A DNA stretch of 37,779 nucleotides from Planctomycetota bacterium (GCA_029259595.1 JAJDEW010000140.1:1-37779); one strand, 5' to 3'; shown: positions 26,319 through 35,938, numbered from the stretch's first letter. Translations and numbers: made by a program. Notes: a model not told the origin generated them from the sequence alone.

Positions 26319-28499
26319 ATGCACTCCCCGTCCGCCGCCACCTCGCCGCCGCCCCGGCGCCCGAGCCATCCGCCCGCAAGTCCCGGCCTGCTGGCCCTGA
26401 TGTGCCTCGCCCTGTTCGCGAGCACGTCCGCCTGCAGCCGGGTGGAGCGCACGGGACCGCGTTGGATTCACCTGGCCCAAGGTCACACTCCGCAGCTCAC
26501 GCGCCGTGCCGAGCCGCAGAACGGCGGCGGAGGAGCGAAGGTCAGGATGGTGGAAGGGGACGGTGGCGTGTGGCTCGAGGTCGAGCTGGACCCGGACGCC
26601 TGGCACCGCGAGATGCTGGACGATCAGTGGGCGTACGCGCGACCGTTGGACACGGGCTTCGCCAACTTCACCGACGAGACCGTCCGGCTCAGCGGTCCCG
26701 ACGGTCCCTACGCCTTGATCGAACCGCCCCGCAAGCTCGAGACGAAGATCGAGCGGCTCGGGTTCTTCATGACTCCGAACGCGATCCACCTGCGGGTCGC
26801 GCCCGGAGCCACCCCGCCGCCGGCTGTGTTCGCGACCTTCGTCGCGAGCGGTCACGCCGAAGCCGGCGCCTGGCGGACGGCCATCGGCGGAGAGAGTGGC
26901 GAGGGTTTCTCGGTCTGGCCCGGTTGGTCCGAACACGTCGAGACGCAAGTCCCGCCCGCGACGCTGCTGCGCTTTCGGACCGCTTTCGCGCCGTTCGAGC
27001 CTGCGGCCGCGGACACCGCTCCGACACGCTTCACGCTGCTCGTGGACGACGACGAGCTCTGGAGCTTCGAGGTCGCCGCAGGCGAGAAGCCGGGGGCCGA
27101 TCACGAGGTCGCGCTACCCGCCGCCGCACGTGCGCGGCTCGAGTTTCGCGTCGACGGCCCACCCGGGATCGCGGCCTTCTTCGGGCCGGTGCTCGGACCA
27201 CGCGAGGTCGGGACCTACGCCGCGCGGCCGTGGGGTGCGGCGCGACCGAATATCGTCATCTTCCTGATCGACACCTTCCGGGCCGACAACCTCGCGGCCT
27301 ACGGCGGCGCGCCCGACGTCGCCCCGGCCCTCAATCGCTTCGAGCGCGAGTCGCTCTGCTTCACCGAGAGCTACGCGACCGCCTCGTGGACGCTGCCCTC
27401 GCATGCCTCGATGATGTGCGGCGCCTTGCCGCCCCAACACGGCGCGACGAACAAGGGACTCTTGTTCTCGGGCGACCTGACGACGATCGCCGAAGTCCTG
27501 GCGGAACACGGCTATCGGACCGGGGCCGTCACCGACTCGGGCTTCATCGGGCGCACCTACGGCTTCGACCAGGGCATGGAGTGGTTCGACGAGACCGACG
27601 TGTCCCGCTGGGACCTGACGCGCACCTTCGAGCAGTCGCTCGACTTCCTGGCGCGCGACGACGGGCGCCCGGTCTTCTTGTACGTCCACACCTACCGCAC
27701 CCACGTTCCGTACCGCCAGGGCGAAGACGAAGACCTCGAACGGTGGAAGGAGCTCGTCGGCGAGCTCGCGATCGGTCCCAACCAATGGGACAAGGAAGAG
27801 AACAAGAAGCTGCTCGCGCGTCACGCGCCGGCCTTCCGCGAGCTGTACCTGGACGGAGTGCGTTCGCTCGATCGTGAGTTCGACCCCTGGTTCGAAGCCT
27901 TGAAGGCCTCGGGCCTCTTCGAGCAAGGCTACTTCTTCCTGACCAGCGACCACGGCGAGGCCTTCTGCGAGCACGGCGAGATGCTGCACGGCGGCATCCT
28001 GTGGGAAGAGAAGATCCGTGTTCCGATCGTCCTGTACGGCTCCGGGATCGAGGCGCGCCGTTCCGCGCACGAGGCTTCGCTGGTCGACTTCGCCCGGACC
28101 GTGGCGGACCTGACCGGCATCGAGTCGCCGAGCACGTGGTATGGACGCTCCCTGCGCAAGCTCGACACCGGACGGCCCGTGTTCGCCTACGGTTCCGAGA
28201 AGGCCAGCGTCGGGCGGCACTTCGCGGTGCGCGAGGGTACGCGCAAGCTGCACGCTCCCGCCGATCCGACGCTGCTCGAGGGCGGCGAATACGAGCGCGC
28301 CTTCGATCTCGCACAGGATCCGGGCGAGCACGACCCGGTCGCGGGTGACGAGTGGCCGTCTGCGCTCGCGCGCGAGGTCGCTCCCCTGATTCGGATCTTC
28401 GGCCAGAGCCTCGTATCCGCCGACGGGGTGTCGATCTCGCCCGAGATGGAAGCGGCCCTGAAGGACATCGGCTACGCGGGCGAGGACGACGAGGAGTGA
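26319..28499 (+). CDS. Lipoprotein of the alkaline phosphatase/sulfatase superfamily, tandem copy 1
   Basis: The 726-residue protein starts at ATG 26319 and has a hydrophobic segment ending in a lipobox-like TSAC. Residues 35-295 form a beta-rich domain of unknown type beginning PRWIHLAQGHTPQL and ending FFGPVLGPREVG. The superfamily domain starts at NIVIFLIDTFRADNL, where D318 is a metal ligand. The nucleophile position is T358 (SWTLPSHASMM) instead of the CxPSR cysteine, so it would not need formylglycine maturation. SDHGEAF supplies D544 and H545, and HGGILWEEKIRVP follows. The C-terminus ends KDIGYAGEDDEE. Threonine-type members include phosphoethanolamine and phosphoglycerol transferases and phosphodiesterases; the substrate is not known. 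The stop overlaps the next start in GTGA. Confidence 0.85.
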   Translation: MHSPSAATSPPPRRPSHPPASPGLLALMCLALFASTSACSRVERTGPRWIHLAQGHTPQLTRRAEPQNGGGGAKVRMVEGDGGVWLEVELDPDAWHREMLDDQWAYARPLDTGFANFTDETVRLSGPDGPYALIEPPRKLETKIERLGFFMTPNAIHLRVAPGATPPPAVFATFVASGHAEAGAWRTAIGGESGEGFSVWPGWSEHVETQVPPATLLRFRTAFAPFEPAAADTAPTRFTLLVDDDELWSFEVAAGEKPGADHEVALPAAARARLEFRVDGPPGIAAFFGPVLGPREVGTYAARPWGAARPNIVIFLIDTFRADNLAAYGGAPDVAPALNRFERESLCFTESYATASWTLPSHASMMCGALPPQHGATNKGLLFSGDLTTIAEVLAEHGYRTGAVTDSGFIGRTYGFDQGMEWFDETDVSRWDLTRTFEQSLDFLARDDGRPVFLYVHTYRTHVPYRQGEDEDLERWKELVGELAIGPNQWDKEENKKLLARHAPAFRELYLDGVRSLDREFDPWFEALKASGLFEQGYFFLTSDHGEAFCEHGEMLHGGILWEEKIRVPIVLYGSGIEARRSAHEASLVDFARTVADLTGIESPSTWYGRSLRKLDTGRPVFAYGSEKASVGRHFAVREGTRKLHAPADPTLLEGGEYERAFDLAQDPGEHDPVAGDEWPSALAREVAPLIRIFGQSLVSADGVSISPEMEAALKDIGYAGEDDEE

Positions 28500-30709
28500 G
28501 GCCTGCGCCGTGGACCGTCTTCGGCGCCAGCCTGGTGCTGGCGGCATCTTGCGCCGAACCGGCGGCGCCCCGCTGGCTGCGGCTGGCGGAGGGCTTCACG
28601 CCCCGCAGCCCGGCCGAGCTCGTCGAGGCCTGGAGCGCGGGCACCGACGCTGGTGCTGTGACCTTGCGACCGGCCAAGGAACCGGACGCGACCGGGAGCT
28701 GGTTCGAACGCGAGCTCGAGGCGAGCGGTTGGAGTCCCGTGGCCGACGCGACTCCAGGCGACGTCGCGTGCTTCGTGACCGACCTCGCGAAGGAAGCGCG
28801 CGGGACCCTCGTTCGTCTGCGTTCGGGCGCGAGCTCGTACCGACGGATCGCGCCGAAGTCGGACGGTGCCGGCGTCGCGCTCGAGGAAGACACCTACTGC
28901 GTGTTCGACGGGCGGCTCTGGCTCGGACTCCCGATGGGCGAGACGCCGGCCGATGGCCTGCGGCTCGGCACGTTCCTCGACCGTGGCCGCGAGGTCGACG
29001 GCACCTGGCGCGTCGAGGCGGGGGACTACGTAGGAGAAGGGCTACCGCTCGCCATCGGCGTCCCCGAGGAACTCGTCTGCGACGTACCACCGGACTCCGC
29101 CCTGCGCTTCTTCACGGCCGGGCGTCGCTTCGATGCCGAGGACGGCCGTGCCTCCGTTGCGACCTTCCGTGTGCAGCTCGACGGCGTCGAGCTCTTCGCG
29201 CACGAACAGCCGACGCATCCGCTGGTTCGCGGTGTGTGGCACACGCTCGACCTGCCGGCGAAGGGCCGACATGGCGCGCGCCTCTCGTTCTCGCTCACAG
29301 GTGATCCCTGCGAAGCGGCCGTGCTCGCGCCGGTCATCGGGCCGCGGGCCGTCGGCGCGCCCGGCGCGCGCCCGTGGTCGCGTGGCGCAGCAGCGCGCCC
29401 GAACGTCGTGCTGTTCTTGGCCGATACGTTGCGCGCCGACGGCCTGGCGACGTGGGGCGGGGAAGCGGGCAACGCACCGACTTTGAACGCCCTGGCGGAG
29501 AACTCCCTCGCCTTCCGCAACGCGTACTCGCCCGCGGCCTGGACGCTGCCGGCCCAGGCCACGATGCTGACCGGACTCTGGCCGCCGACCCACGGCGCCG
29601 AACGGGTCCGCACGCCGATCCACCCCGACCTCGTGACCCTGGCCGAGCACCTGGCACACTACGGCTACCGCACCGGCGCGATCACGGATTCGGGCTTCGT
29701 CTCGCGCGAGTTCGGGTTCGACCAGGGCTTCGCGTGGTTCGAGGAGAACACGCAGCGCGACCTGCAGGCCGGACTCGAGCGTGCGCGCGCGTTCCTGGCC
29801 AACGACGACGGGCGTCCCAGCCTGCTCTTCTTCCAGACCTACCGCGTGCACGCTCCCTATCGCGAAGGCACGGACGAGGATGGCACGCGTTGGATCGAGC
29901 TCGTGACCGAAGTCGAGCAACGCGTGCGCGCCCAGGCCGCGCGGCTGGGCCCGGCCGGTTGGCCCTCGAAGCAAGCGCGCGACGCCTTCCGCGAAGAGGT
30001 CATGGGCGAGCTCGTCGACGTGCAGCTGGAACTGTACCGCGCCGCCGTGCGCGCGCTCGACGCGAGCTTCGCCGCCTTCTGGCAAGGGCTCGAGGACGAC
30101 GGGCTACGCCGCAACACCGCCCTGTGCTTCACGAGCGACCACGGCGAGGCCTTCCTCGAACACGGTGAGCTCCGCCACGGGGGCAAGCTGTGGGAGGAGA
30201 AAATCCGCGTGCCGCTCTTCCTGCACGGGCCCGACGTCGATCCTCGCCTCGCGCCGGGTCTCGTCGAACATGGTGCGAGTCTGGTCGACATCCCGCGCAC
30301 GCTCGCCGCCCTGTGCCGCGTCCCACCGGCGTCAGGCTGGCGCGGCAAGTCCCTCTTCGACCTCACCGCAGGCGAAGCGGTCTTCGCCTTCGGAGCCGAG
30401 CTGCAGGACCTGGGAAAGCACATGGTCGTCGTCCACGACGGACACAAGCTCTTCACCTCGCCCGCGCTCGAAGACTGGGACGCGACCCGCGTCGAGGCTG
30501 CCTACGCGCTGGAGACCGATCCCGGCGAGCAGTACACGGTGAACGAGGCTCCCTGGGTGAACGAGCTCCTGGCCGAGTTTCGCCACGAGCTCGAACGCAT
30601 CCTGAGCGAGGCCATCGATCCGGCCGCGATCCAGCTGGGACGCGACAAGCGCAGCCATCTGAAGGCGCTGGGCTACCTCGGCGAAGGCGTCGAGGGGGAC
30701 ACCGAATGA
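28496..30709 (+). CDS. Lipoprotein of the alkaline phosphatase/sulfatase superfamily, tandem copy 2
   Basis: The 737-residue product starts at GTG 28496, in GTGA with the previous stop. The leader is short (RPAPWTVFGASLVLAASCAEP) with lipobox AASC. The N-terminal domain opens PRWLRLAEGFTPRSPAEL, clearly similar to copy 1, and ends VLAPVIGPRAVG. The catalytic domain has LFLADTLRADGL (D310), AAWTLPAQATMLTG (T350 at the nucleophile position), TSDHGEAFLEHGEL (D548, H549) and HGGKLWEEKIRVPLF. The C-terminus is LKALGYLGEGVEGDTE. Compared with copy 1 the serine after the nucleophile's proline is alanine (LPA for LPS). Coupling to both neighbours suggests equal expression. Substrate unknown. Confidence 0.85.
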   Translation: MRPAPWTVFGASLVLAASCAEPAAPRWLRLAEGFTPRSPAELVEAWSAGTDAGAVTLRPAKEPDATGSWFERELEASGWSPVADATPGDVACFVTDLAKEARGTLVRLRSGASSYRRIAPKSDGAGVALEEDTYCVFDGRLWLGLPMGETPADGLRLGTFLDRGREVDGTWRVEAGDYVGEGLPLAIGVPEELVCDVPPDSALRFFTAGRRFDAEDGRASVATFRVQLDGVELFAHEQPTHPLVRGVWHTLDLPAKGRHGARLSFSLTGDPCEAAVLAPVIGPRAVGAPGARPWSRGAAARPNVVLFLADTLRADGLATWGGEAGNAPTLNALAENSLAFRNAYSPAAWTLPAQATMLTGLWPPTHGAERVRTPIHPDLVTLAEHLAHYGYRTGAITDSGFVSREFGFDQGFAWFEENTQRDLQAGLERARAFLANDDGRPSLLFFQTYRVHAPYREGTDEDGTRWIELVTEVEQRVRAQAARLGPAGWPSKQARDAFREEVMGELVDVQLELYRAAVRALDASFAAFWQGLEDDGLRRNTALCFTSDHGEAFLEHGELRHGGKLWEEKIRVPLFLHGPDVDPRLAPGLVEHGASLVDIPRTLAALCRVPPASGWRGKSLFDLTAGEAVFAFGAELQDLGKHMVVVHDGHKLFTSPALEDWDATRVEAAYALETDPGEQYTVNEAPWVNELLAEFRHELERILSEAIDPAAIQLGRDKRSHLKALGYLGEGVEGDTE

Positions 30710-32814
30710 AGCGAACCAAGGTACGACGGCTCCGGGGTGCCGCGGCGGTCCTGCTCCTGGCGGTGCTCGGGGCGTGCAGCAAGCGCGTGGTCGACCGCCC
30801 GCAGCGTCACGATCTGGCCCAGCTCTACGCGCCGCGTCCGATCGAAGCGCTCCTGGCCGAATGGAACGCGCGCCGCACGGGAGCGCCGCCGTTGAGCCTG
30901 GCCGCGGACGCCGAGGGCTCCGGCTGGATCGAGGTCGAGCTTCCTGCTGCCGCCTGGCGCCGCGACGGCGAGCTGTGGCGGACGGAGTATCCGTTGCCGT
31001 ACCGCAACGACGAGCTGCGCGTGCGGCGGGGCGAGACCACGCTCGTGCAGCAAGCTCCCGGCGCGGATCCGGCGGACTTCGGACTCGAGGGCAGCTCGCT
31101 CTGGCTGCGCGCGTCGGACGGCGTTGCCCCCGCAGACCTGCACGTCGCGACCCGGCTCGAAGGCGGTCGACGCGAGGACGAGCGCTGGCGCATCGCCGTG
31201 GCGGACACGCGCGGGGCCGGCTTCCCGCTGCTCGCGGACGGCCCCAGCTTCACCCTGGCCCTGCCCGAGCGCGCGCAGCTGCGCTTCTTCGCGACCGCGC
31301 GGGCGCCGGGCGGCCGCAAGGACGTCGAACAGCTGGGTCACTTCCGGGTGTGGCTCGACGGCGAGCTCGTGCACGACGTGGCGCAAGCGGTGCAACCGGG
31401 CGTGCGTGGTGCCTGGCACACGGTCGAGCTCCCCGGTGCCGGCGAGCGCCGGCTGCGGCTGGCGTTCGACGGCCCGCCGGCCTTCGCCGCCGTACTCGCA
31501 CCCACGATCGTCGAAGCACGACCCGAGCCGCAGACCGCCCCCAAGCGTCGGCCCGACCTCGTGCTCTTCCTGGCAGACACGTTCCGGGCCGACAACCTCG
31601 CGGCCTACCGCCCCGACGGGGGCTCTGGTCCGACCCCGCGGATCGACGCCTTCGCACAGCGTAGCGTTCGCTTCAAGCGCGCCTGGGCGCCCGCCTCGTG
31701 GACGTTGCCGTCGCAAGCCTCGATGATGACGGGGGTCTTTCCCTTGCAGCATGGCGCCACCAGCCACGGTCGCGCGATCCCCGCCGAGCTGGTCACGCTC
31801 GCCGAACACCTCGCCAGCTTCGGCTACCGCACCGGCGGGATCACGGACGCGGCCTACGTCTCGAGTCGCTGCGGCTTCGCGCAGGGTTTCGAGTGGTTCG
31901 AAGAGCACAAGGACCGCGACGTGCGCAAGACGCTGCGTTCCGCGCGTGAATTCCTCGAGGCCGGCGACGGCCGGCCCAGCTTTCTGTTCGTGCAGACCTA
32001 CCGGGTGCACCACCCGTACCGCACGGGTCCGGAAGAGGAGACGGCGGACTGGGACGCCTTCTTCGCCCGTCACGCCGACGACTTCGACCTGCCGATCCTG
32101 CGCATGCGCTCGGACTCCGAGGCGGAGAGCCGCGCCGACGCCTTCGATCGCAAGCGCGACGCCGTGGGCGAACTGCGTGCGCTCTACGAGGCCGGCGTGC
32201 GCGACCTCGACGACGCCTTCGGAACCTGGTTCGACGGCTTGGAGCGCGACGGCTTGCTCGCGAACGCCGCCCTGGTCTGGACCAGCGATCACGGCGAGGC
32301 CTTCGCCGAGCACGGTGAGCTGTGGCACGGCGGCGACCTGTGGGAGGAGCTCGTGCGCGTGCCGCTGCTCGTCTTCGGTTCGTGGCTCGAGCCGCGCGAC
32401 GTCGATCTGCCGGCGACCCTGGTCGACCTGCCGCGGACCTTCGCCGCTCTGGCCGGTGTGCCGCCGCTCGCGGCCTGGGAGGGCGACCCGCTGCTCTCCT
32501 TGCGAACCGAACGCCCGGTCTTCGGCTTCGGCCGCGGCAGCCACGCGAGCCGGATGGTGCTCGTGGACGGGGGCCGCAAGATCTTCGCCGCGCTCGACCC
32601 GCAGGGCGAGGCTCCGCGCGAGCTGCGCCGGGCCTTCGACCTCGCCACCGATCCCGACGAGCGCCAGAATCTGGTCGCGAACGTGCCCTGGGCGGAGGGC
32701 CTCCTGGACGAACACGACGAGCGCATCCGTTCCTTGATGCTGCTCTTGGTCGATCCGTCGAGCGTCTCCGGCGCGAACTGGGACGACCTGGGCGACCTGG
32801 GCTACGGCGAATGA
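30706..32814 (+). CDS. Lipoprotein of the alkaline phosphatase/sulfatase superfamily, tandem copy 3
   Basis: The 702-residue protein starts in ATGA with the stop of copy 2. MKRTKVRRLRGAAAVLLLAV with lipobox LGAC is a good lipoprotein leader. The N-terminal domain starts HDLAQLYAPRPIEALL and includes FRVWLDGELVHDVAQ and FAAVLAPTIVEARP. The catalytic part has LFLADTFRADNL (D291), ASWTLPSQASMMTG (T333), TSDHGEAFAEHGEL (D528, H529) and HGGDLWEELVRVPLL. It ends DLGDLGYGE. All three copies have the long insert between HVPYR/HAPYR/HHPYR and the last catalytic block. smpB starts 40 bases downstream. Confidence 0.85.
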   Translation: MKRTKVRRLRGAAAVLLLAVLGACSKRVVDRPQRHDLAQLYAPRPIEALLAEWNARRTGAPPLSLAADAEGSGWIEVELPAAAWRRDGELWRTEYPLPYRNDELRVRRGETTLVQQAPGADPADFGLEGSSLWLRASDGVAPADLHVATRLEGGRREDERWRIAVADTRGAGFPLLADGPSFTLALPERAQLRFFATARAPGGRKDVEQLGHFRVWLDGELVHDVAQAVQPGVRGAWHTVELPGAGERRLRLAFDGPPAFAAVLAPTIVEARPEPQTAPKRRPDLVLFLADTFRADNLAAYRPDGGSGPTPRIDAFAQRSVRFKRAWAPASWTLPSQASMMTGVFPLQHGATSHGRAIPAELVTLAEHLASFGYRTGGITDAAYVSSRCGFAQGFEWFEEHKDRDVRKTLRSAREFLEAGDGRPSFLFVQTYRVHHPYRTGPEEETADWDAFFARHADDFDLPILRMRSDSEAESRADAFDRKRDAVGELRALYEAGVRDLDDAFGTWFDGLERDGLLANAALVWTSDHGEAFAEHGELWHGGDLWEELVRVPLLVFGSWLEPRDVDLPATLVDLPRTFAALAGVPPLAAWEGDPLLSLRTERPVFGFGRGSHASRMVLVDGGRKIFAALDPQGEAPRELRRAFDLATDPDERQNLVANVPWAEGLLDEHDERIRSLMLLLVDPSSVSGANWDDLGDLGYGE

Positions 32815-32854
32815 ACACCGGGGTGGCGCGCTGCGCTACCCTGACCCCCGAACC

Positions 32855-33325
32855 ATGGCGAGAAAACCGCATGAGGGCCCGCGCGTCGTCGCGACCAACA
32901 AGAAGGCCCGCCACGACTTCTTGATCGAGGAGGAGCTCGAGGTCGGCATCGTCCTGGTGGGGACCGAGGTCAAGAGCCTGCGCGAGAACCGCGTCTCGAT
33001 CCGGGAGGCCTACGGCATCATCAAGCGCAACGAGCTGTGGCTCGTGGGCGCCACGATCGCCGAATACAGCCACGGCAACATCAACAACCACGTGCAGACG
33101 CGTGAACGCAAGCTCCTGGCCCACGCGCGCGAGATCCGCGCCTGGACGAAGAAGGTGCGCGAGAAGGGCACGACGATCGTCCCGCTCGAGATCTACTTCA
33201 AGGAGCACCTCGTCAAGGTCCGCATCGCGCTCGTGCGCGGCAAGAAGCTCTACGACAAGCGCGAAGACCAGAAGCAGCGCTCGGCCAAGCGCGAGATCGA
33301 TCGCGCGCTGACGCGCCGGCGCTAG
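32855..33325 (+). CDS. smpB: SsrA-binding protein SmpB
   Basis: SmpB binds tmRNA and brings it to stalled ribosomes for trans-translation. The 156-residue length is normal. Recognised motifs are TNKKARHDFLIEEELEVGIV, LVGTEVKSLRENRVSI, EYSHGNINNHVQTRERKLL, LEIYFKEHLVKVRIALVRGKK and a basic C-terminal tail (KREDQKQRSAKREIDRALTRRR) that lies in the mRNA channel of the ribosome. The start is ATG 32855; TACCCT 12 bases before it could be a -10, giving its own short-leader transcript. The partner RNA ssrA starts 4.2 kb downstream. Confidence 0.98.
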   Translation: MARKPHEGPRVVATNKKARHDFLIEEELEVGIVLVGTEVKSLRENRVSIREAYGIIKRNELWLVGATIAEYSHGNINNHVQTRERKLLAHAREIRAWTKKVREKGTTIVPLEIYFKEHLVKVRIALVRGKKLYDKREDQKQRSAKREIDRALTRRR

Positions 33326-33439
33326 AGGATCGATGAAGGGCAGCGGCTCATGGGCGGTGGGTGGCGCGCAGCTCGGCCTCGTGAGTGATGAACGCGGCGC
33401 AGGTGGTGGTTTTCCCGGTGGCTGCTCGAGGCCAACGGC

Positions 33440-34810
33440 ATGAAGCAAGCGCATAGAGGCCAGGAAACCACGGCGCGCGACCGGCTCCACGGGATCCCCG
33501 CCGGTCGGATCGGCGCGACGTTCGTGCTCTGCGTCGCCGCCTGCGCGCCCGCCCGTGACAACCCGGGAAAGGAAACGGACAAACGGCCGCCGAACGTGCT
33601 CTTGATCCTGGCCGACGACCTGGGCGTCGAGTGCCTCGGCAGCTACGGCGGCACCAGCTGGAGCACGCCGCGCCTCGACGCCCTGGCCGCCGAGGGCGTG
33701 CGCTTCGAGGAGGCGCACGCGCAACCGCTGTGCACACCGAGCCGCGTCAAGCTCCTGACCGGCCTCTCGAACGCCTACAACCACGTCGCCTTCGGCATCC
33801 TGCGCAAGGGCGAACGCACGTTCGCGCACGCCTTCCAGGAGGCCGGCTACCGGACCGCGATCGCGGGCAAGTGGCAGCTCTCCGGACGCGACCAGGACGG
33901 TGAGCTCGCGGGTCGCGGGCAGGATCCTGCGGAGGCCGGCTTCGACACGTTCCGCCTGTGGCAGGTCACGCAGCACGGCTCGCGCTACGCGGACCCCTTG
34001 CTGGACACGGACGGCGACCTGCGCGTCCACCCGGGCGCCTATGGACCGGACCTGTTCGTCGAATTCCTCGCGGACTTCATGAGCGCGGCGCGCGACGAGC
34101 CGTTCCTGGCGTACTACTCGATGGCCTTGCCGCACCGCCCGTTCGAGGCACCGCCCGGGAGCCCGGCGGCCGAGGGCGACCGCCAAGCACGCTTCGGGGC
34201 GATGATCACGGCCCTGGACGCGGCCGTCGGACGGCTGCTCGATCGGCTGGACGAGCTCGGGTTGGCGGAGAACACGCTCGTGCTCTTCACCGGGGACAAC
34301 GGGACCGACCCCGCCATCGTCTCGGTGCGCGACGGACGCGGCGTGCCCGGTGGGAAGGGCTCGACGCTCGATCGCGGGACGCACGTGCCGTTGCTCGCGC
34401 GCTGGACGGGACACACACCCCGCGGTGCGACGTGTCCGGACTTGATCGACCTGGGCGACGTCTTCCCGACGCTGGCGGAGCTGTGTGGGTTGACGCAGCC
34501 CGACGATCCGCGCCGCGACGGTCAGAGCTTCCTGCCGCAGGTCCTCGGACGCCCCGGGACACCGCGCCGCTGGATCACGTGCTGGTCCGACCAGCGCCCC
34601 GAGCGCGGCGCACCGATCGACGTCTTCGCACGCGACCGGCGCTGGAAGCTGTACCGCGACGGCCGGCTCTTCGACCTCTCGGCCGACCCGGAGGAGACGC
34701 GGCCTGTCGTGAGCAGCGGGGACGAGGACAGCGAGGTTCTGGCCGCGCGCGCGCTCTTGCAGGAGGCGCTCGCGACCCTGCCGGCCGTTTCGCCGGCGAC
34801 CGGGCGCTGA
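33440..34810 (+). CDS. Sulfatase lipoprotein of the cysteine (formylglycine) type
   Basis: The 456-residue protein has a leader ending in VAAC, probably a lipobox. The core NVLLILADDLGVECLGSYGG gives the metal-binding D59-D60. LCTPSRVKLLTG contains the formylglycine motif C98-x-P-S-R, so it needs a formylglycine-generating enzyme or anaerobic maturase. AIAGKWQL has the sulfate-binding lysine K144, but Q146 where family members usually have histidine (GKWHLG). ALPHRPFEAP, FTGDNGTDP and GGKGSTLDRGTHVPL are the remaining signature blocks. Such enzymes remove sulfate esters from polysaccharides or small molecules. The stop TGA is immediately followed by the convergent stop, forming TGATCA. Confidence 0.9.
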   Translation: MKQAHRGQETTARDRLHGIPAGRIGATFVLCVAACAPARDNPGKETDKRPPNVLLILADDLGVECLGSYGGTSWSTPRLDALAAEGVRFEEAHAQPLCTPSRVKLLTGLSNAYNHVAFGILRKGERTFAHAFQEAGYRTAIAGKWQLSGRDQDGELAGRGQDPAEAGFDTFRLWQVTQHGSRYADPLLDTDGDLRVHPGAYGPDLFVEFLADFMSAARDEPFLAYYSMALPHRPFEAPPGSPAAEGDRQARFGAMITALDAAVGRLLDRLDELGLAENTLVLFTGDNGTDPAIVSVRDGRGVPGGKGSTLDRGTHVPLLARWTGHTPRGATCPDLIDLGDVFPTLAELCGLTQPDDPRRDGQSFLPQVLGRPGTPRRWITCWSDQRPERGAPIDVFARDRRWKLYRDGRLFDLSADPEETRPVVSSGDEDSEVLAARALLQEALATLPAVSPATGR

Positions 34811-35935
34811 TCAGTCGCGCGCGGCCGCCCAGCGCAGGAAATCGTCCGCCAGACGCTGCGTGAAGAGCACCATCCCGTTCGCGTTCAGGTGCTTGGTGTT
34901 GAACAGGTTTTCGAGGCGGTGGAATTCGGGATAGGCGGCGGGGTCCTGGTAGGCGAACAGCGTCGGCAGGACGCCGCGTTCGGCCAACAGCAGGACGTCC
35001 GGGCGGCGCTCCCACACGGGCGGAATCAGGACGAAGATCGGCTCGACGTCGTGCGCCCGGATCCGGGCGACGAGATCGACGAGATCCGCCGTCCAAACCG
35101 GCTCGGGCTCGACCTCTTGCGGGCTGTCCGCGAAGGCCGCGAACAACTCCGGCAGGCGCGCGGCCTCGATCGTCGCGAGCACCGGGTTCAAGGCCACCGA
35201 GCCGTCGAAGCGCTCGTTCTCCGGCAGGCACGTTCCCGGTTGCCCGGTCGCCTGCGCGAGCGCGGGCAGGGCCAGCCCGAGATTCGCGATGCGATAGGCC
35301 AGATGATGCAGGTGCACCGCCGAGCGCTTGGTCTTTTCGAGCAGGGACAACGACGGCGTCCGCCACAGCTGGCGCAGGACCAAGAGCGTCAGCTGGGGGG
35401 TGTGCCAGGCGACCGTCCGGCGCGTGAAGTAGTGACGCCACGAGAGCTCGCGATCGAGGTCGCGCAGCTCGATCACGAGGTAACGCAAGCGCGCGGGGCG
35501 CTCGGCCAGGATGTGCTCGATCGTGAGCCGCAGCTCGGGATACCACATGCCCTGGAGGCCGAAGTTGAAGCTCGTGAGCGGCTGCCCGCGATCGGCGAGC
35601 CGACGCGTGAACACGGCCGGGCTGACCTGATTCAGGACGCGGCTCGAGCCGACGAAGACGAGCTCGAACTCGTCCTTGTGCCGGTGGAAGTACTGCGCCT
35701 TGTTGCGCGCGACGCCGCCCTGGTCGTAGCGGCTGCCCGTCGCCAGGGCACACAGGCGGTCGACGGCGAAGAAGCCGCACGCGAGCGCGAGCAGGAACGC
35801 GAGCCAGGCTGCGCCCGCGCCCTTCGTCTGGACGGCCGCCACGGTCACTTCGCCCACGAGGGCGAGCACGCGCTCCTCCGCGGCTTCACGCGTGGGGAGC
35901 CGTCGCTCGTCGTGGGGGAGGTGTTCGCGGACCAT
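34811..35935 (-). CDS. SGNH-like membrane-anchored protein, probable partner of the MBOAT acyltransferase
   Basis: The 374-residue product has a cytosolic head, one transmembrane segment (AWLAFLLALACGFFAVDRL) near residue 50, and an extracytoplasmic domain. FELVFVGSSRVLNQVSP has the GSS block with the nucleophile serine, SFNFGLQGMWYPEL resembles block II (G/N), and NTKHLNANGMVLFTQRLADDF has an HLN that fits the last SGNH block. This layout is that of the AlgJ/AlgX-type or DltD-like partners that complete O-acetylation of exported polysaccharides. It starts 3 bases after the MBOAT stop, so the pair is one operon. The actual polymer is unknown. Confidence is higher for the fold than for the reaction. 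Confidence 0.75.
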   Translation of the reverse strand: MVREHLPHDERRLPTREAAEERVLALVGEVTVAAVQTKGAGAAWLAFLLALACGFFAVDRLCALATGSRYDQGGVARNKAQYFHRHKDEFELVFVGSSRVLNQVSPAVFTRRLADRGQPLTSFNFGLQGMWYPELRLTIEHILAERPARLRYLVIELRDLDRELSWRHYFTRRTVAWHTPQLTLLVLRQLWRTPSLSLLEKTKRSAVHLHHLAYRIANLGLALPALAQATGQPGTCLPENERFDGSVALNPVLATIEAARLPELFAAFADSPQEVEPEPVWTADLVDLVARIRAHDVEPIFVLIPPVWERRPDVLLLAERGVLPTLFAYQDPAAYPEFHRLENLFNTKHLNANGMVLFTQRLADDFLRWAAARD

Positions 35936-35938
35936 CGC

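Noticed and set aside
31841..34414. An 857-codon minus-strand frame
   Set aside because: It is antisense to the third lipoprotein, smpB and the sulfatase, all of which have strong motifs on the plus strand.
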